Positions 21,746-33,497 of a DNA stretch of 64,000 bases are shown piece after piece. Source of the stretch: Magnolia sinica (taxonomy: Eukaryota > Streptophyta > Magnoliopsida > Magnoliales > Magnoliaceae). The notes under the pieces were generated by a model. That model was not told where the DNA came from. It saw only the letters and a list, made by a program, of their open reading frames with translations, and did no database searches. How positions within the stretch are numbered: position 1 is the first letter of the stretch; each line of letters starts with the position of its first letter. The position numbers and the translations under genes were made by a program. The stretch is taken from positions 81,186,862 through 81,250,861 of the forward strand of contig NC_080584.1 of NCBI RefSeq assembly GCF_029962835.1. Reading direction: 5' to 3'.

Positions 21746-24048
21746 TGTTGAGGGCCAAATATTGCATATTAGACCCCAGTTATTGCCTGGATTTACGAAC
21801 ATGGTATTGTTTAACGGTTTAATTTAATCGTGTTTGTGATGCAAGGTGAATTGACAAGAATAGACTGAAAAAGGGTATTAAAAGCATGGAATTATCGCTC
21901 CAAAGTCACCAAGGCAAGGGACAGACTCTATGGGACCAAGATCGAGGATTTTCAAGCTAAAGATCAGAGAAATTCCAGCCATTCACCTTAACCAGGCCTA
22001 AAAGATATCCAAAATTCAAGATTATAGGGTTCCCACCATCTGATCAGCTCAAAACTTTATACAGGGCATGAGCACTCTAAATTAACCATATATGTCAAAT
22101 TTCAGCCAGTGGATCCCTTTGGAAGTGGCCCAACGGACAAATCAGCCCATAAACCACTGATTTTGAGCCCATTTGATTTCTAGATATGCTTCCAAGTTGG
22201 GTTCAACCCATTAAATGAGGTGATAAAATGTATGGATGGAGTGGATCTCTCGGAAACATCACCCTGGACTCCACCTAAGTCAGGGTGTGCATGGTGCACA
22301 AGTGCACTAGATGTGCACGGCAACTGCATCTCCTTCCAAAACAGGTTGGTCCTGTGACTGAGTCAAAAACGGCAACTGCCGTTTTGCTTCTTCCGCATAC
22401 AGTTGCGCAGGGGAGTTTTTCGGAAGCTGGTGGGCCACCATCATGGACCATATGTCCGATCCAAGCCATCCATCTTGTAGAGAATCTCGGGATAGTCGAA
22501 CCCATGTTTACCTCGTACATCAATGCAAGCGCACGTGCCGGTCACAAAAAGACCATTTTGCTTCATCCAAACCTGTGGCAGCATGATTTCTTCCGTGGGT
22601 CACACCGAATCTGATCTAAAACTGTCCCTTCCCATCCGAAATTTCGAGGAGAATAGAATTGACGATCTAGATTTCTCATAAAATATCAATCATGGGCCCC
22701 ACCATCAACACAACGCAAGAGCCCTTTCGCATGCTCTGTTTTCGTGTTCGGACAGTGTCCAATTTTTGCGGCAGTTGTGCGATCAATGGGATGATCAGGT
22801 GGACAATCTGGACCGTCCACATGGTGCAACAAGATTCCATGAGTCTAGCCTAGGTGTCAGAATAAAGTTCGGGACGTTCACCGTCTTGAAAATCTATTCC
22901 AAACACACGAGATGAGCGCCGTTTGCATGCTGTTGCAGAAGAGATTTCTTTCACCACTGACTGTTGTGGTAAATAGCTGTCTAGTTCTACACGCAGCCAC
23001 CAACTAGAATTTCCTATAAAGGAGGGAGAGAAACGTGGAGAGAGGATCCAAGCTTGGACGTGGAGCAGAGAGACAGAGAGAGTAGAGTTGTATTTTTCCT
23101 TTTTCTTTTTTCTTTTTGTTTGTTTTGTTTAAGGGATTTAGCCTAATCATGTTGCTAGGCTAAACCTCTTAGTTAGGGTTAAGAGGTGAAGCTTGTAGCG
23201 TAATTAGGAAGGTGGCTTTGCTTTGATTCATGATTATTGAACTCTTATGGATTCTAGTTTAATTATTAAGGAATACTTTTAGTTTTTTTAATGGTTTATT
23301 GTGACTCAAATTACATTAGATCTGCAATAGCTTTGAGTATGTTCTTTTCATTATGAGATTGTGAACTTGGGAACCCTGTTGTTCACCATCGTCTCATGAG
23401 TATGGTTGGGTAATGGAACCCTTCCTAACTTTCACAATTCTCTCATGATTGGCTGTGAGATTGGTAAATTGTTGTTGTTTGCTATAGTCTCCTGGACATG
23501 GTTAAGTGACGAGATCACTTCCAAATCTGCACCAATCGTATCTGTTGATGATTAGATCCACGAGAAGTTCAGAGATCTGATAAATCTCTTCTTACCAATT
23601 GGATAGGATAGGACTCTGATTCCAGTTGTGTCCTTGAATCAATGCAAGGTAGCTTCCCAATTGTTACAAGTGGATCCTTGGCACTCTAGTTTCCTACCTT
23701 TGAATTCTCTAAGTTTTAGATAAATAATTCATCATTATTCCCTCAATTATATTTAATTTAGATTTCATCTTAGTGTAGTTCTAGTTCTAGTTAGTTTCAG
23801 ATTACGTACAGGTATCAGCCCCTTGGGATTCGACCTCGGTCTCACCGAGTTTATTACTACATCACAACTCTATACTTGGGGAGTGAACAAGTTTTTGGCG
23901 CCGTTGCTGGGGATTGACGGCTATGTTTTTTGAAATTAATTAGTTTTAGTTAGTTTCAGATTACGTACAGGTATCAGTCCCTTGGGATTCGACCTCGGTC
24001 TCACCGAGTTTATTACTACATCACAACCCTATACTTGGGGAGTGAACA
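21746..24048 (+). mobile_element. Nearly empty Athila-related LTR element with target duplication CTTGG
   Basis: A 2.1 kb LTR (21746-23889, TGTTGAGGGCC...GAGTGAACA) is followed by a tRNA-Asp-type primer site TGGCGCCGTTGCTGGGGAT from 23896. About 60 bases later comes a copy of only the last 100 or so bases of the LTR (from about 23948 to 24048, ending in the same GAGTGAACA). CTTGG occurs at 21741-21745 and 24049-24053, a 5-bp target duplication. The element is therefore one insertion that has lost almost all internal DNA and most of its 3' LTR. Its start and end resemble the LTR at 17484, but it belongs to a different subfamily. Confidence 0.85.
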
Positions 24049-24053
24049 CTTGG

Positions 24054-24584
24054 CGAGACCTGGACTATCTATGTATAGTGCACACTTGACTGACCGGAAT
24101 CCCAATGCCTCGAAATATATTTCATATCGACCGCCCCATCGCCGCGATTGTGGAGCTACCACTCGTGCGTCTGTATGATGCTCCATTAGTAAGATATGCT
24201 ACGAAGAATCGTTGGTGTATCATGTGCGCATGACGCCATATATTCCATTCCACACATGTGTACAACATATGCTATGCACACATGCACCATGTCACACATA
24301 AGTGAGAGAATCTCTACCCATGTGTGTGATGTCATACACCCATACCACCCCTCTCTCATGTGTATCCAAAGTCAACCCTCATCCACACAACACTTTATGA
24401 ATGATGTCATCATGCCATGCCACTCCATGTTTCATTTAATCCGCCATTAATTCCTAATCATGAATTAATTTTCATAATCCTAGTCTAAGCTAACTAAGAT
24501 CACATTAATTGTATCTAACCACAATTATAGCAAATTCTCTACAAATACCCCTTCAATCCTCAACACTCTCACCAATTTCCTACC

Positions 24585-24622
<38 letters not shown>

Positions 24623-24984
24623 GAGTGGAGTGATCTAAGTGGGCCATCAATCCCATCCCTTCCATCCATCTCAACCAATCCATCCCATCAATCTCATCCC
24701 TTCCATCCATCTCAACCATTCATCTATTCCATCAAGGTGAGTACACCCTCCCTACTCATTCTTATTTTGTTTTCATTGTGTTTATGGATGATGAAGATAA
24801 TACGATTGATGGTGAAGATAATTATAATGATGATAATGATATGATTAATGGTGTGGCTATATAAGAGAAACTATATAAAACTAAATTATTCTATACTTCA
24901 TGTGAGACCCATTGATAGTGGGCCCCACCAGAATGTTTGTATGCCATCCAAACTATCTAAGAATGGCCCATTGGGTTGGCCAAA

Positions 24985-25020
<36 letters not shown>

Positions 25021-25986
25021 CATGCACACTCTTGCACACAACAAAAAAAAATAAATAAATAAATAAATTTACACACACACACACACACACAGATGCTCCA
25101 ACTGCTTAAAATAGAAGGGAGGGGTTGTGGGCCCACAACCCACCCACCCACCCCCCTTGATGTATGTATGTGATCCACACCGTCCATCCTATTTTTCAGA
25201 TCATTTTAGGCCTTGATCCGAAAAATAAAGTCAATCAAAATCTCTAGTAGCCCACACCATTGAAAATAGTGGTAATAACGATATTTAGTAATGAATAACT
25301 GTTAGGGCCCATTGTGATGTTTCTACACACCGAAACATATTGAATATTGGACTTATTGGACTTGTCATGAGCTCGGGAATCCAAGTGATGGATTAGATCA
25401 TCCTCATGTGGGCCCAACCTATGAAAAACCATCGAAAAACCAAAAAAAAAAATAGCAACAGGTGTTGGATGCTGTTGCTGAGCGTCCTGCTGCTTGGAGA
25501 GGGCTGGGACCCCATTGTGATGTTTGTTAAGCATCAACACCGTGCATTTGATGGGTCCCCTTTAAAATTGGGTTATCCCAAAAATCAGTCGTACACGGAA
25601 CTTAGGTGGCTCATACACCATCTAAAATCATGTGAAGACATGTTGAAACATATAAAAGCATTTCCCACCTGAAATTTGGATACATCTGAAACTTGGGCTG
25701 ACCCCTTAACCAAGTGGGACACACATAATGGATGGCTGGATTTGTGATCCACGCCTCGGTGGCCTAACAAATGATTATGAATATTCTAATTGAGGGTAAA
25801 CCTCTCAACTGTTGTGCATGGTGTTGCCCACGCAAGTCACTGATTGACTTGATTATAAGCCCTAGGCCGACCATGAAATGGTGCATCTAACTGATGGGGT
25901 AGATGTTCAACACGCACCATGGTGGGCCCACACAACTCGACCTCATGGGGAGTTCCCATGAGCTGGACCGCATAGAACCTTTTCCC

Positions 25987-26017
<31 letters not shown>

Positions 26018-26504
26018 TGTAAATAAAATTTGGGCCTCTCAATAATTATATGTTCTCCTCATTAAAGCCCAAATCAAAACCCATATAAGCCCACCATGAA
26101 TACTTCGGTGTGTATTGGATTTAAGGCCACCCTATATGACAGGAATTTGTGGCCCAATTTTATAGATATCTTAAATAGTCATACTAGGCATCTAAATCGC
26201 CCAATACAATGCAATGATCAAATCATACAGTATGCAATTAGATTATTAGTAGGGCATTCATACATAAGAAGGGACGTTAATTTATAGAAATGAGTAAGAA
26301 CTAAAATTACGATCAAATACCCTAGTTTAGAAATTATAAGGTCTATAATTCGATTAGTCATGATTAAGCAAGAAGAGAAAAGTATTTTGTAGTCGAAAGT
26401 ACCTAGCTACGAGGCCACAAGTTGACAACATCACGTAAGGATTGGTTATCCAGGTATGCAGCTCTTTAATTATCTTGCGCCCTGCATATCGGCATATCTT
26501 GAAT
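24054..26504. other. Gene-free spacer with microsatellites and palindromic-element pieces
   Basis: I see no supported gene. It holds (GA)n at 24587-24619, a 2 x 40-bp tandem repeat (CCCTTCCATCCATCTCAACC) at about 24648-24722, (CA)n at 24987-25017 and 25071-25091, and (AT)n at 25987-26014. GTGGGCCC-type core pieces of the palindromic elements occur at about 25110-25330 and 25490-25960. The ATG-rich frames around 24200-24450 reflect repetitive CATGTG/CACATG sequence. Confidence 0.6.
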
Positions 26505-28483
26505 TCTATCAATGGGTTGAAATACTATTTGACAGGTCTCAATGGGTTGAAATACTATTTGATAGGTCGACGGATCAGTTCGACAAGTTGAAATTCACAG
26601 AATTTCTAGTTTTAGTATCTGGACATTTTTTAGCCATATCGACAAGTCGACAAATGCAGAAATTTGTGCGTTTTTCAAAATTGTTTCCTTATTCAATTAG
26701 GACTTTTTTATTACACTTTTAGGGTTATTTATGAATGCCAAAAAAAAAATCATTTTTTATTTATTCAATCAATAAAATTCTCAGAAGTTATTTTATTTCT
26801 CTCATGGATTCAAGAAATCTCACTTGTGGATTCAAGAGGACCTTGTGAATTTAAGGCATTTATCAATCAAGGAAGACACCGATTGACCTCTTCACGTCCT
26901 TCCCTGCATTTATTGGTATCAGAGATAGGCTTTTTTCCTTGGATTTGTGGCTTCTAACGATGGGTCAGGCACAATCCAATGGACAGTGTTACGGGGAATT
27001 ATCCTTTAACAGTGGTGCCTTTCAGTACGGCGCAGCAAGTGTATCGATAAGTCATGCAATGGTTGCAAGATGTCATCAATCATTTGAAGAAAGTCGTAGG
27101 AAAAATCCATGTTTGAGGCTATGATCCACCTCCAATAGATGCTAGAATTCGTAATTTTGATAATCGCAAGATGATGCCGATGGCGAATTGCAAAATCACA
27201 CTTGAGAATGTGAGATCAAAATCACACTTGAGGATGTGAGATCCAGGGTCGAGGAGATCGATGACATGATCCTCCAACATCCCGGACATGACAGCGATCG
27301 GGTAGATCAGGTGGATCGAAAATTTAAGAAGAAAGTCGATCTTCCTAGCTTCGATGGCCAACTTCGCGTCGATGACTTTCTCAATTGGCTACTTAAAGTC
27401 AAGCATTTCTTCGACTACATGAACATCGCTGAATAGAAGAAAGCTAAACATATAGCCTATAAGTTGAAGGGCGGAGCTTCAACTTGATGGGAGTAGCTTC
27501 AACTCGAGCAGATGACACAGATGAAGACGTTAATCCATATGCAGTCGTGGATGAAGCAATTGTTGCGCACACAATTCTTCCCCAACAGTTATGATTACAT
27601 ATTGTTCTAACAATACAAAAATTATCAGCAGGGTAGCCGATCGAAGATGGGTTATGCAGAATATGCCAACAAAAAATGGTGCTAGAAGGTGTTTAAAGCG
27701 GATGATAATGTGCTAGTTCACTTACGTGAGAAAAATTCTCTGACTGTGATGTATAACAAGTTCATGAATAAGAAGATTGGCCATATTTTGATCCTTATGA
27801 AAGTTAATGATAACGCCTTTGTTCTTAATCTTCTAAAGGGGATGGTAGACCAACAAAGTATTGTAAACCAGGTCCGCTGAAGAACTCGAGGAAGTTGAAC
27901 ACGTATCGTGAACCAAACTCGAAGATGAGTTATTTTCAAGTGGAGGGACCTAATGTAGAATATGGATCAAATACATTCCCAACACACGTGGATTGGATGA
28001 AGCCTATGGAAAATTATTAAAATTTAGCATAATTCGACTAGTCAACAATTTGGTCGACAGGTTGAAATCCTGACAAAAATTTTAGATTGCTTGCTAGCTG
28101 ATTTCCAACAATTTAGACGGGTAGACATATCTGTCAATAGGTCGAAATACTATTCGATAGGTCCGAAGGTCAAAATTAACAAAATTTTCAATTTTAGTCT
28201 TTGAACATTTTTTAGCCATTTCGATAGGTTGACAAACACGAGAATTTGTGCGTTTTTTAGAATTTTTTTCCTTATTTGATTAGGATTCTTTGGTTACATT
28301 TTTAAGGTTTTTTAAGGATTATTTAAGATGCAAAAATCCATTTTTTGTATTCATTCAATCATGTTCCCAGAAGTTATTTTATTTCTCCCGTGGATTCGAG
28401 AAATTTCACTTGTGGATTCAAGAAGACCTTATGGATTCAACGCATTAATTGGTCAAGGAAGACGGTGATCGTACTTCCTTGCA
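26505..28483 (+). mobile_element. Chromovirus-type Ty3/gypsy fossil, heavily deleted
   Basis: Two related LTRs (about 26505-26908, 5' end shortened, and 27951-28483) flank a short interior. A tRNA-iMet primer site TGGTATCAGAG is at 26914 and a purine tract AAGTGGAGGGA precedes the right LTR. Gag-like sequence (VDLPSFDGQLRVDDFLNWLL) is at about 27.3-27.45 kb and a pol C-terminal module (LVHLREKN...NDNAFVLNLL) at about 27.7-27.85 kb. Reverse transcriptase and integrase cores are missing. It is old and broken in many places. Confidence 0.75.
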
Positions 28484-29167
28484 TCATGGAATTATCTAGT
28501 ATTATTAATAGGGACCATCCAATTTTTAAACAATTAGGATTGTCCAATGAAACCACAATATGCATGAGAAGGATGGTTCATATCTATGAAAGCACTCTCT
28601 TTTTATAATCATTATTAGTTATCTATTTCCTTAGCCACAACGAATTGTTTGAACTACCAGATCAAAGTGATTTTTGCTAGGTATGGCCAATTAAATGTGG
28701 ACTCTGGCTACTATCACTATATACAGTAGACTTGTATCTGGGCCAAAATAGGACTACGTACTTGCAGACTTTGTTATAAGAACCGTTTTAATCCTTCTGT
28801 ATGCATGTAGCATGTTAGGTCAATCCATACATTCCACGAAATTTGTAGCTCCAATGTGGATGAAGCATGGCCCAATAATTCTTCTGATCAAATTATTTGA
28901 ACCGTTCAAACTTTTCAAACTTTTGCTATCAAATGAATGGCTAGAAATAAATGGTTTCACGAAATATCCACCTTAATATGGATTTGGGGAGAGGAGGTAG
29001 AGAGAAAGAGAGAATAAATTTTTAAAAAAGCAGAATTCCATAAGCCCACGACTGCTCATTAAAGAGTTCGTGACATTGCTAATACATCCAATGAAATCTT
29101 GATTAGAGAGAAATTGAATTCTCTCCATTTATTTATACATATATAGTTTCCATTAAATAAATAGAAC
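28484..29167. other. Spacer; 28490-28715 duplicated at 35995-36220
   Basis: The first 225 bases match the sequence beyond the second chromovirus, sharing ATTATTAATAGGGACCATC and AAGTGATTTTTGCT. The rest is AT-rich and contains no gene I can support. Confidence 0.6.
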
Positions 29168-30683
29168 TCAGTTCACTGATCCATCCACGCAGAGCCACTG
29201 GCCCACAAAGAGAGCAGTGCAGTTGAGATTGGGGTTGAGGTCATTGAAGAATTCAGTGGTCAGATTGAACAATTGCCTGACCCCGAAGCATGTATCATCT
29301 GTTCGTACTCCAAACACCGATTCGCATTCTGGGATGGCGTCCGTCACTCCAAACCCAACTAATTCATTGAAAAAATACAGGAAGAAATTAATTAGTGCTT
29401 AAACAATATGGTGTTTGATTACTATTAAAGTTATTCTTAGTAATTCAGTTAGTATTTGGATACAGGGAAGATAAGTAATTCGGAAGCAATGCATCTTCAC
29501 CCTTTTCAAAAATATAACTATCGGATGGAAACTCATTTTTGTAACTGATATTAAATATCGAAAGGACTAATTTTGAGAATTAGATTTACACCTCTTCCTA
29601 TAATCCAAATACAAACATTTCCAAGGGTTTTCCTATCTATCCACAAGCAAGTATGACTGAGAACCCCATCCATCCACTAGCAAGCACATGTGCCCATGTA
29701 GAAATGGGTGTAAGATAATTAGTTCTACTAAGTCAACTGTCAAAATGCCAGGAACTTTCACACCCTAGTTATGTGTGATGTGGCCCCGGCTGATGTGTGT
29801 AATGGCCTGATTTTTAAGATAGATACACATACATGAGGCTGTGTGTGCGCAGATGCATACATATGTATGTGTGTCTGTGTACATATATGTGTGTGTGGAG
29901 AGAGAGATGTTCAAACCCAACAAGTGGTATGTCCAACTAGTTGTGTATTAGGCCCAGTATGGTGTTTGTATAACTTCCCACCATGAAAACGGGATGCCTC
30001 AAAAAACTGGTCAACCATACTATAATAGATGGCCCCACCATCAGAAACAATGAACTACCACTTAAAAGCCTTCATATTCATACGGATCCCATCTAATTGT
30101 TAGATTGATCTAATTTTTGGGGCATTCCATTTTCATTATTAGGGGTACCATAGTGGAAAGATAGTGCAAAACAATTAACCACTTACTCTAAAAGCTTGAG
30201 CTGATAGAGTATGGCGAATCAATCCCTTTATCTCATATCTCAAGTCCCACATCCCATGGGTTAGGACCTCGGCCGAACTCCCCTCGTGAGCCCCACTTCA
30301 CACGAGTGGGGCCCACTTCACATGGGCCACCTACCCCAAGTGTGTCCCGCATCCCACATGCCACCCTCACTCAGCCTGGTATGAAAATGCTCATGCATTA
30401 ACAGGTGAGGTAGCATACAAACACCACGGTTGGGTCCCACACACCAAATAGTTGGACATTTAACTCGTTGTGTGGGAGCATCTGGTATATTTTTGTGTGT
30501 CTACACCAAAAGGGTTGGCCCTTAACACAACATGACCCATCTGAGTTACACCCCTACCCGACCCTTCCTAATTAAATATTAACAGCCATACAATTTACCT
30601 TGAGCCATGGAAATGATGAGAAGAAAGGAGAGCATCAAAACCAAATGGAGAAACATGACACTTCTGCTGTTTTCCTGAGCCAT
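29168..30683 (-). CDS. Small secreted LysM-domain protein, two exons (30683-30599 and 29358-29168)
   Basis: Exon 1 (85 nt) encodes MAQENSRSVMFLHLVLML... to ISMAQ, a typical signal peptide, and ends at a CAAG/GTAAAT donor. Exon 2 begins after a branch-point-like CACTAATTAAT, a pyrimidine tract and GAATTAG. Exon 1 leaves one base and exon 2 supplies two, giving an unbroken 91-residue protein. Exon 2 reads PECESVFGVRTDDTCF, FNLTTEFFNDLNPNLNC and LFVGQWLCVDGSVN, matching the small plant LysM proteins (At5g62150-like, about 100 residues). Four cysteines are conserved in spacing. LysM domains bind GlcNAc-containing glycans; the role of this plant subgroup is not established. The protein should be extracellular. 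The intron is about 1.24 kb. A TATAAATAG box lies about 86 bases upstream of the start, followed by a CT-rich leader. Each exon is short, so the gene is easily missed. Confidence 0.88.
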
Positions 30684-30768
30684 GCCTCTCCCTTTTATTT
30701 TTCCCTAATACTAGAAGTAGAAGATGATCTCTCTCTCTTTCTTGGGAGTAGCTTCTCTAAGCTCCCCT

Positions 30769-30777
30769 CTATTTATA
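30769..30777 (-). promoter_or_regulatory. TATA box of the LysM gene
   Basis: Read on the minus strand the site is TATAAATAG, 86 bases before the ATG at 30683. A leader rich in GA/CT (AAGAAAGAGAGAGAGATC) lies between. Confidence 0.7.
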
Positions 30778-30939
30778 ATAGAAAGTGAACGAAAGAGGCT
30801 TACATAAAAGTCATAGAATCGATAATATCAGTGTTTTTTCACTAAGAGGCCGGCTACTACATATCTTTCTTTCCATAACATTTTATCCATGATAAATGTT
30901 CCACTGCTTTCTTACAGTACTTTACGTTATAGTGCATGT

Positions 30940-31400
30940 AGCTGCGCTGGGACATTTGGACAGTCCAACCGATCAATCTAGAGCATTCATTAGGTTTAAT
31001 GCAAAGTTTTTCATGGGTCACCAACAAAAAAAAAAAAAAAAAATCACATCGGTCTGATGGTTCAATCTATATTAATTGGACTTTATCTTTTATAACATTT
31101 GATTTCTAAGCCATGGATAGGATTGTTAGATTTTATTTTATTTTTTCTTAGGAATGCTTTTAGAACAATCAGCATAAGACCCAAAAAAATGGGTGGTTTA
31201 AATTATTGATTGGACCTATTTTATGGGAACACAATCTTGACTGTCCATTTTATAGGCCATTGGTTGGACGCCTGTAATAGTTCAATCAATCAAAATTTTG
31301 TGTGGCAGCCTTAGCATGTGTGCCTAGTGGAACATGTGTGCTAATGGACAGTCCAGATTGATCAATCGAGCTGTCCAAAAGGGCCCAAGGCATAGGCACA
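30940..31400. repeat. Foldback repeat, terminal inverted halves
   Basis: TTTGGACAGTCCAACCGATC near 30955 and, inverted, TTTTGGACAGCTCGATTGATC near 31385 form imperfect inverted ends followed by CAATCT on both sides. The interior is AT-rich with a poly-A stretch. There is no coding sequence. Confidence 0.5.
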
Positions 31401-31485
31401 CTGTATGACTTCTCTGTGACTTTATGCATGATTTTGGTACGGTATAAGGCCGGCTAATCCAGACTAGTCATGTAGTTATTCAAAG

Positions 31486-32077
31486 TAGGGGTGCACATCG
31501 AACCAGTAGAACCGTGAACTGGAGCGGAACCAACCAAACGGTCCGGTTTGGTCCATTCTAGAGTGCACCAATTCGGTTCCGGTTTCAAATATCAAAGAAG
31601 GTTTGGGGGTATGTAGAAGCGAAGCAAACCGTGAACTGATCCGTAGAACCGAACCATGGATCAAAACCACGGAACTGAACCATGAAACCGAACCTAGAAC
31701 TGAACCTGGAACCGAACAGGAACCCTTCGATTGTTTTCATATTTGACTCATGATTTATAGTTTATAATGCACTATTTGATTGCTTCCATAAAGGTATTTT
31801 TGCACACCTTATACAATATCTAAACCATTCATCAAATGGATCACAACACGAATGGACATGGGCTAGATTATAAAATAAAACATGTAATTGGGCTAGATTA
31901 TAAAAAGCTCAAAACTGTGGAACCGATCCAGAACCGAACCGGTTTTAACGGTCCGGTTCCAGTTTGGTTCTAAGGTGCTAACGGTTCAGTTCTGGTTCCA
32001 AATATCCTAGAACCGTTAGGAACAGTTCGTTCCGTTTCACCCCATAACCAGACCGAACCGACCCATGTGCACCCCTA
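31486..32077. mobile_element. hAT-type miniature element (592 bp)
   Basis: The terminal inverted repeats TAGGGGTGCACAT and ATGTGCACCCCTA bound the unit. The flanks ATTCAAAG (31478-31485) and ATTCAAGG (32078-32085) agree at 7 of 8 positions, matching the 8-bp duplication of hAT elements. The interior is rich in GAACCG/CGGTTC motifs and holds no gene. Confidence 0.8.
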
Positions 32078-32085
32078 ATTCAAGG

Positions 32086-33497
32086 ACACACTCTGGTGGT
32101 ACCGGTACCACATTAAGCTACGGTGGTACATGATGAAATTAGGGCCCACCTAATGTATTCATGACAACCAACCCGTACATCAGATTCACAGATTGCCTGC
32201 TACATTGACTGCAGGAAGTCGGAAGCTGGGTGGAGCTAGCCCACCATGATGCTTGTGAGAAATCCACTCCATCGTTCATCCATCTATTTTGCCAGCTCAT
32301 ATTAGGACATGAGACCAAAAAATTAAGGGTGCATTCAAAAATAAGTGGGCCACATGACAGAAAACAGTGGGGATTGAATGGCCACTATTAAAATATTCAC
32401 GGAGAGAGAAGTTTTGTATTAGGCTATTATTTTTGTGTTGTGATCAGCTCGTACCAGTGAAAATAAACCCAAGATGGTTTCAACAGTACCCTCCCCAGCC
32501 TACTTGAATACTGGATCGCCTCACTTTTAGGCCCATGTCCCAAACACGGATTAGCTGCCACTACAGATCCAGCCAGGTAGATATGGCCCGGATCATATGG
32601 GCCCACTTCAATTTATTCATTATTCCTTGTATATCCATGCTATCTATCTGTTTCGCAGGATTATTTTAGCCAATTGATCAAAAAATGAAACAGATATGAA
32701 TCTCAGGTGGACCACACATCAGGAAACAGTGATCATTGAATACTAACCTTTAAAAACTTGTTAAGGTCCGCCGTAACCATCCAACCTGTTGATAAGGTCA
32801 CGTAGAACAGGATGAAGGGAAAACACAAACATCAGCTAGATCCAAAACTATTGTGATCCCAAGCAGCTTTAAACGGTGGGATTTCAGTCGCTACTATGTG
32901 ATCCACCTGATATTTGTATCTTAGTTTTTGGGACTATGCCTTAAAATAAGCTGGCAAAATAGATGGACCATCTGGATATACAGCGCATACATAGAGGTGG
33001 GCCCCACAATCAGGGTCGCACTTCACAGCTAATCTGTATTTCACATATCCTAACATAAGCTGGCAAAATGGATGGATGAGTGGGTTTCTAACAAAGATCA
33101 CAGTGGCCCCACCTAATTACATCTGACCGTAGAAGTGTAAGGCACTCGCATGAACTTCCTGTGATGGGAAGCTAGGTGGGGCTCACCCGGATGTTCTTGA
33201 GAAATCCACCCCGTCCATCTATTTTGCCAAATAATGTTAGGACATGGGCGTAAAACGAGGAGGATTCAAAACTCAAGTGGCTGCACGACAGGAAACAGTG
33301 AGGAATGAAGCTCCACCGTTGAAACATTGATGAGGCCACAGAGGTTTTGGATTAAGTTAATATTTTTGGGCTTTCAGTTCATACGAATTAGAAGAGTCAA
33401 CGGGCTGGGTTAGAGTCGGGCCAAGTTCAGTCCTGACCTGGCCTACAATTTTAAATGTCATGCAAAAATAGTATAGCCCAAGCATGGCGAATGTATT
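32086..33497. repeat. Degenerate palindromic-element cluster, no gene
   Basis: Several truncated cores are recognisable, for example GCAGGAAGTCGGAAGC with CACCATGATGCTTGTGAGAA (about 32210-32260), GGACCACACATCAGGAAACAG (about 32710), TACATAGAGGTGGGCCCC (about 32990), and GAAGCTAGGTGGGGCTCACC (about 33170). None is complete. Confidence 0.55.

Noticed and set aside
22285-22614. 109-codon frame within the Athila-related LTR
   Set aside because: It lies inside a non-coding LTR, and the overlapping opposite-strand frame is equally open.
24196-24450. Frame rich in H, M and C
   Set aside because: Arises from repeated CACATG/CATGTG sequence; no domain.
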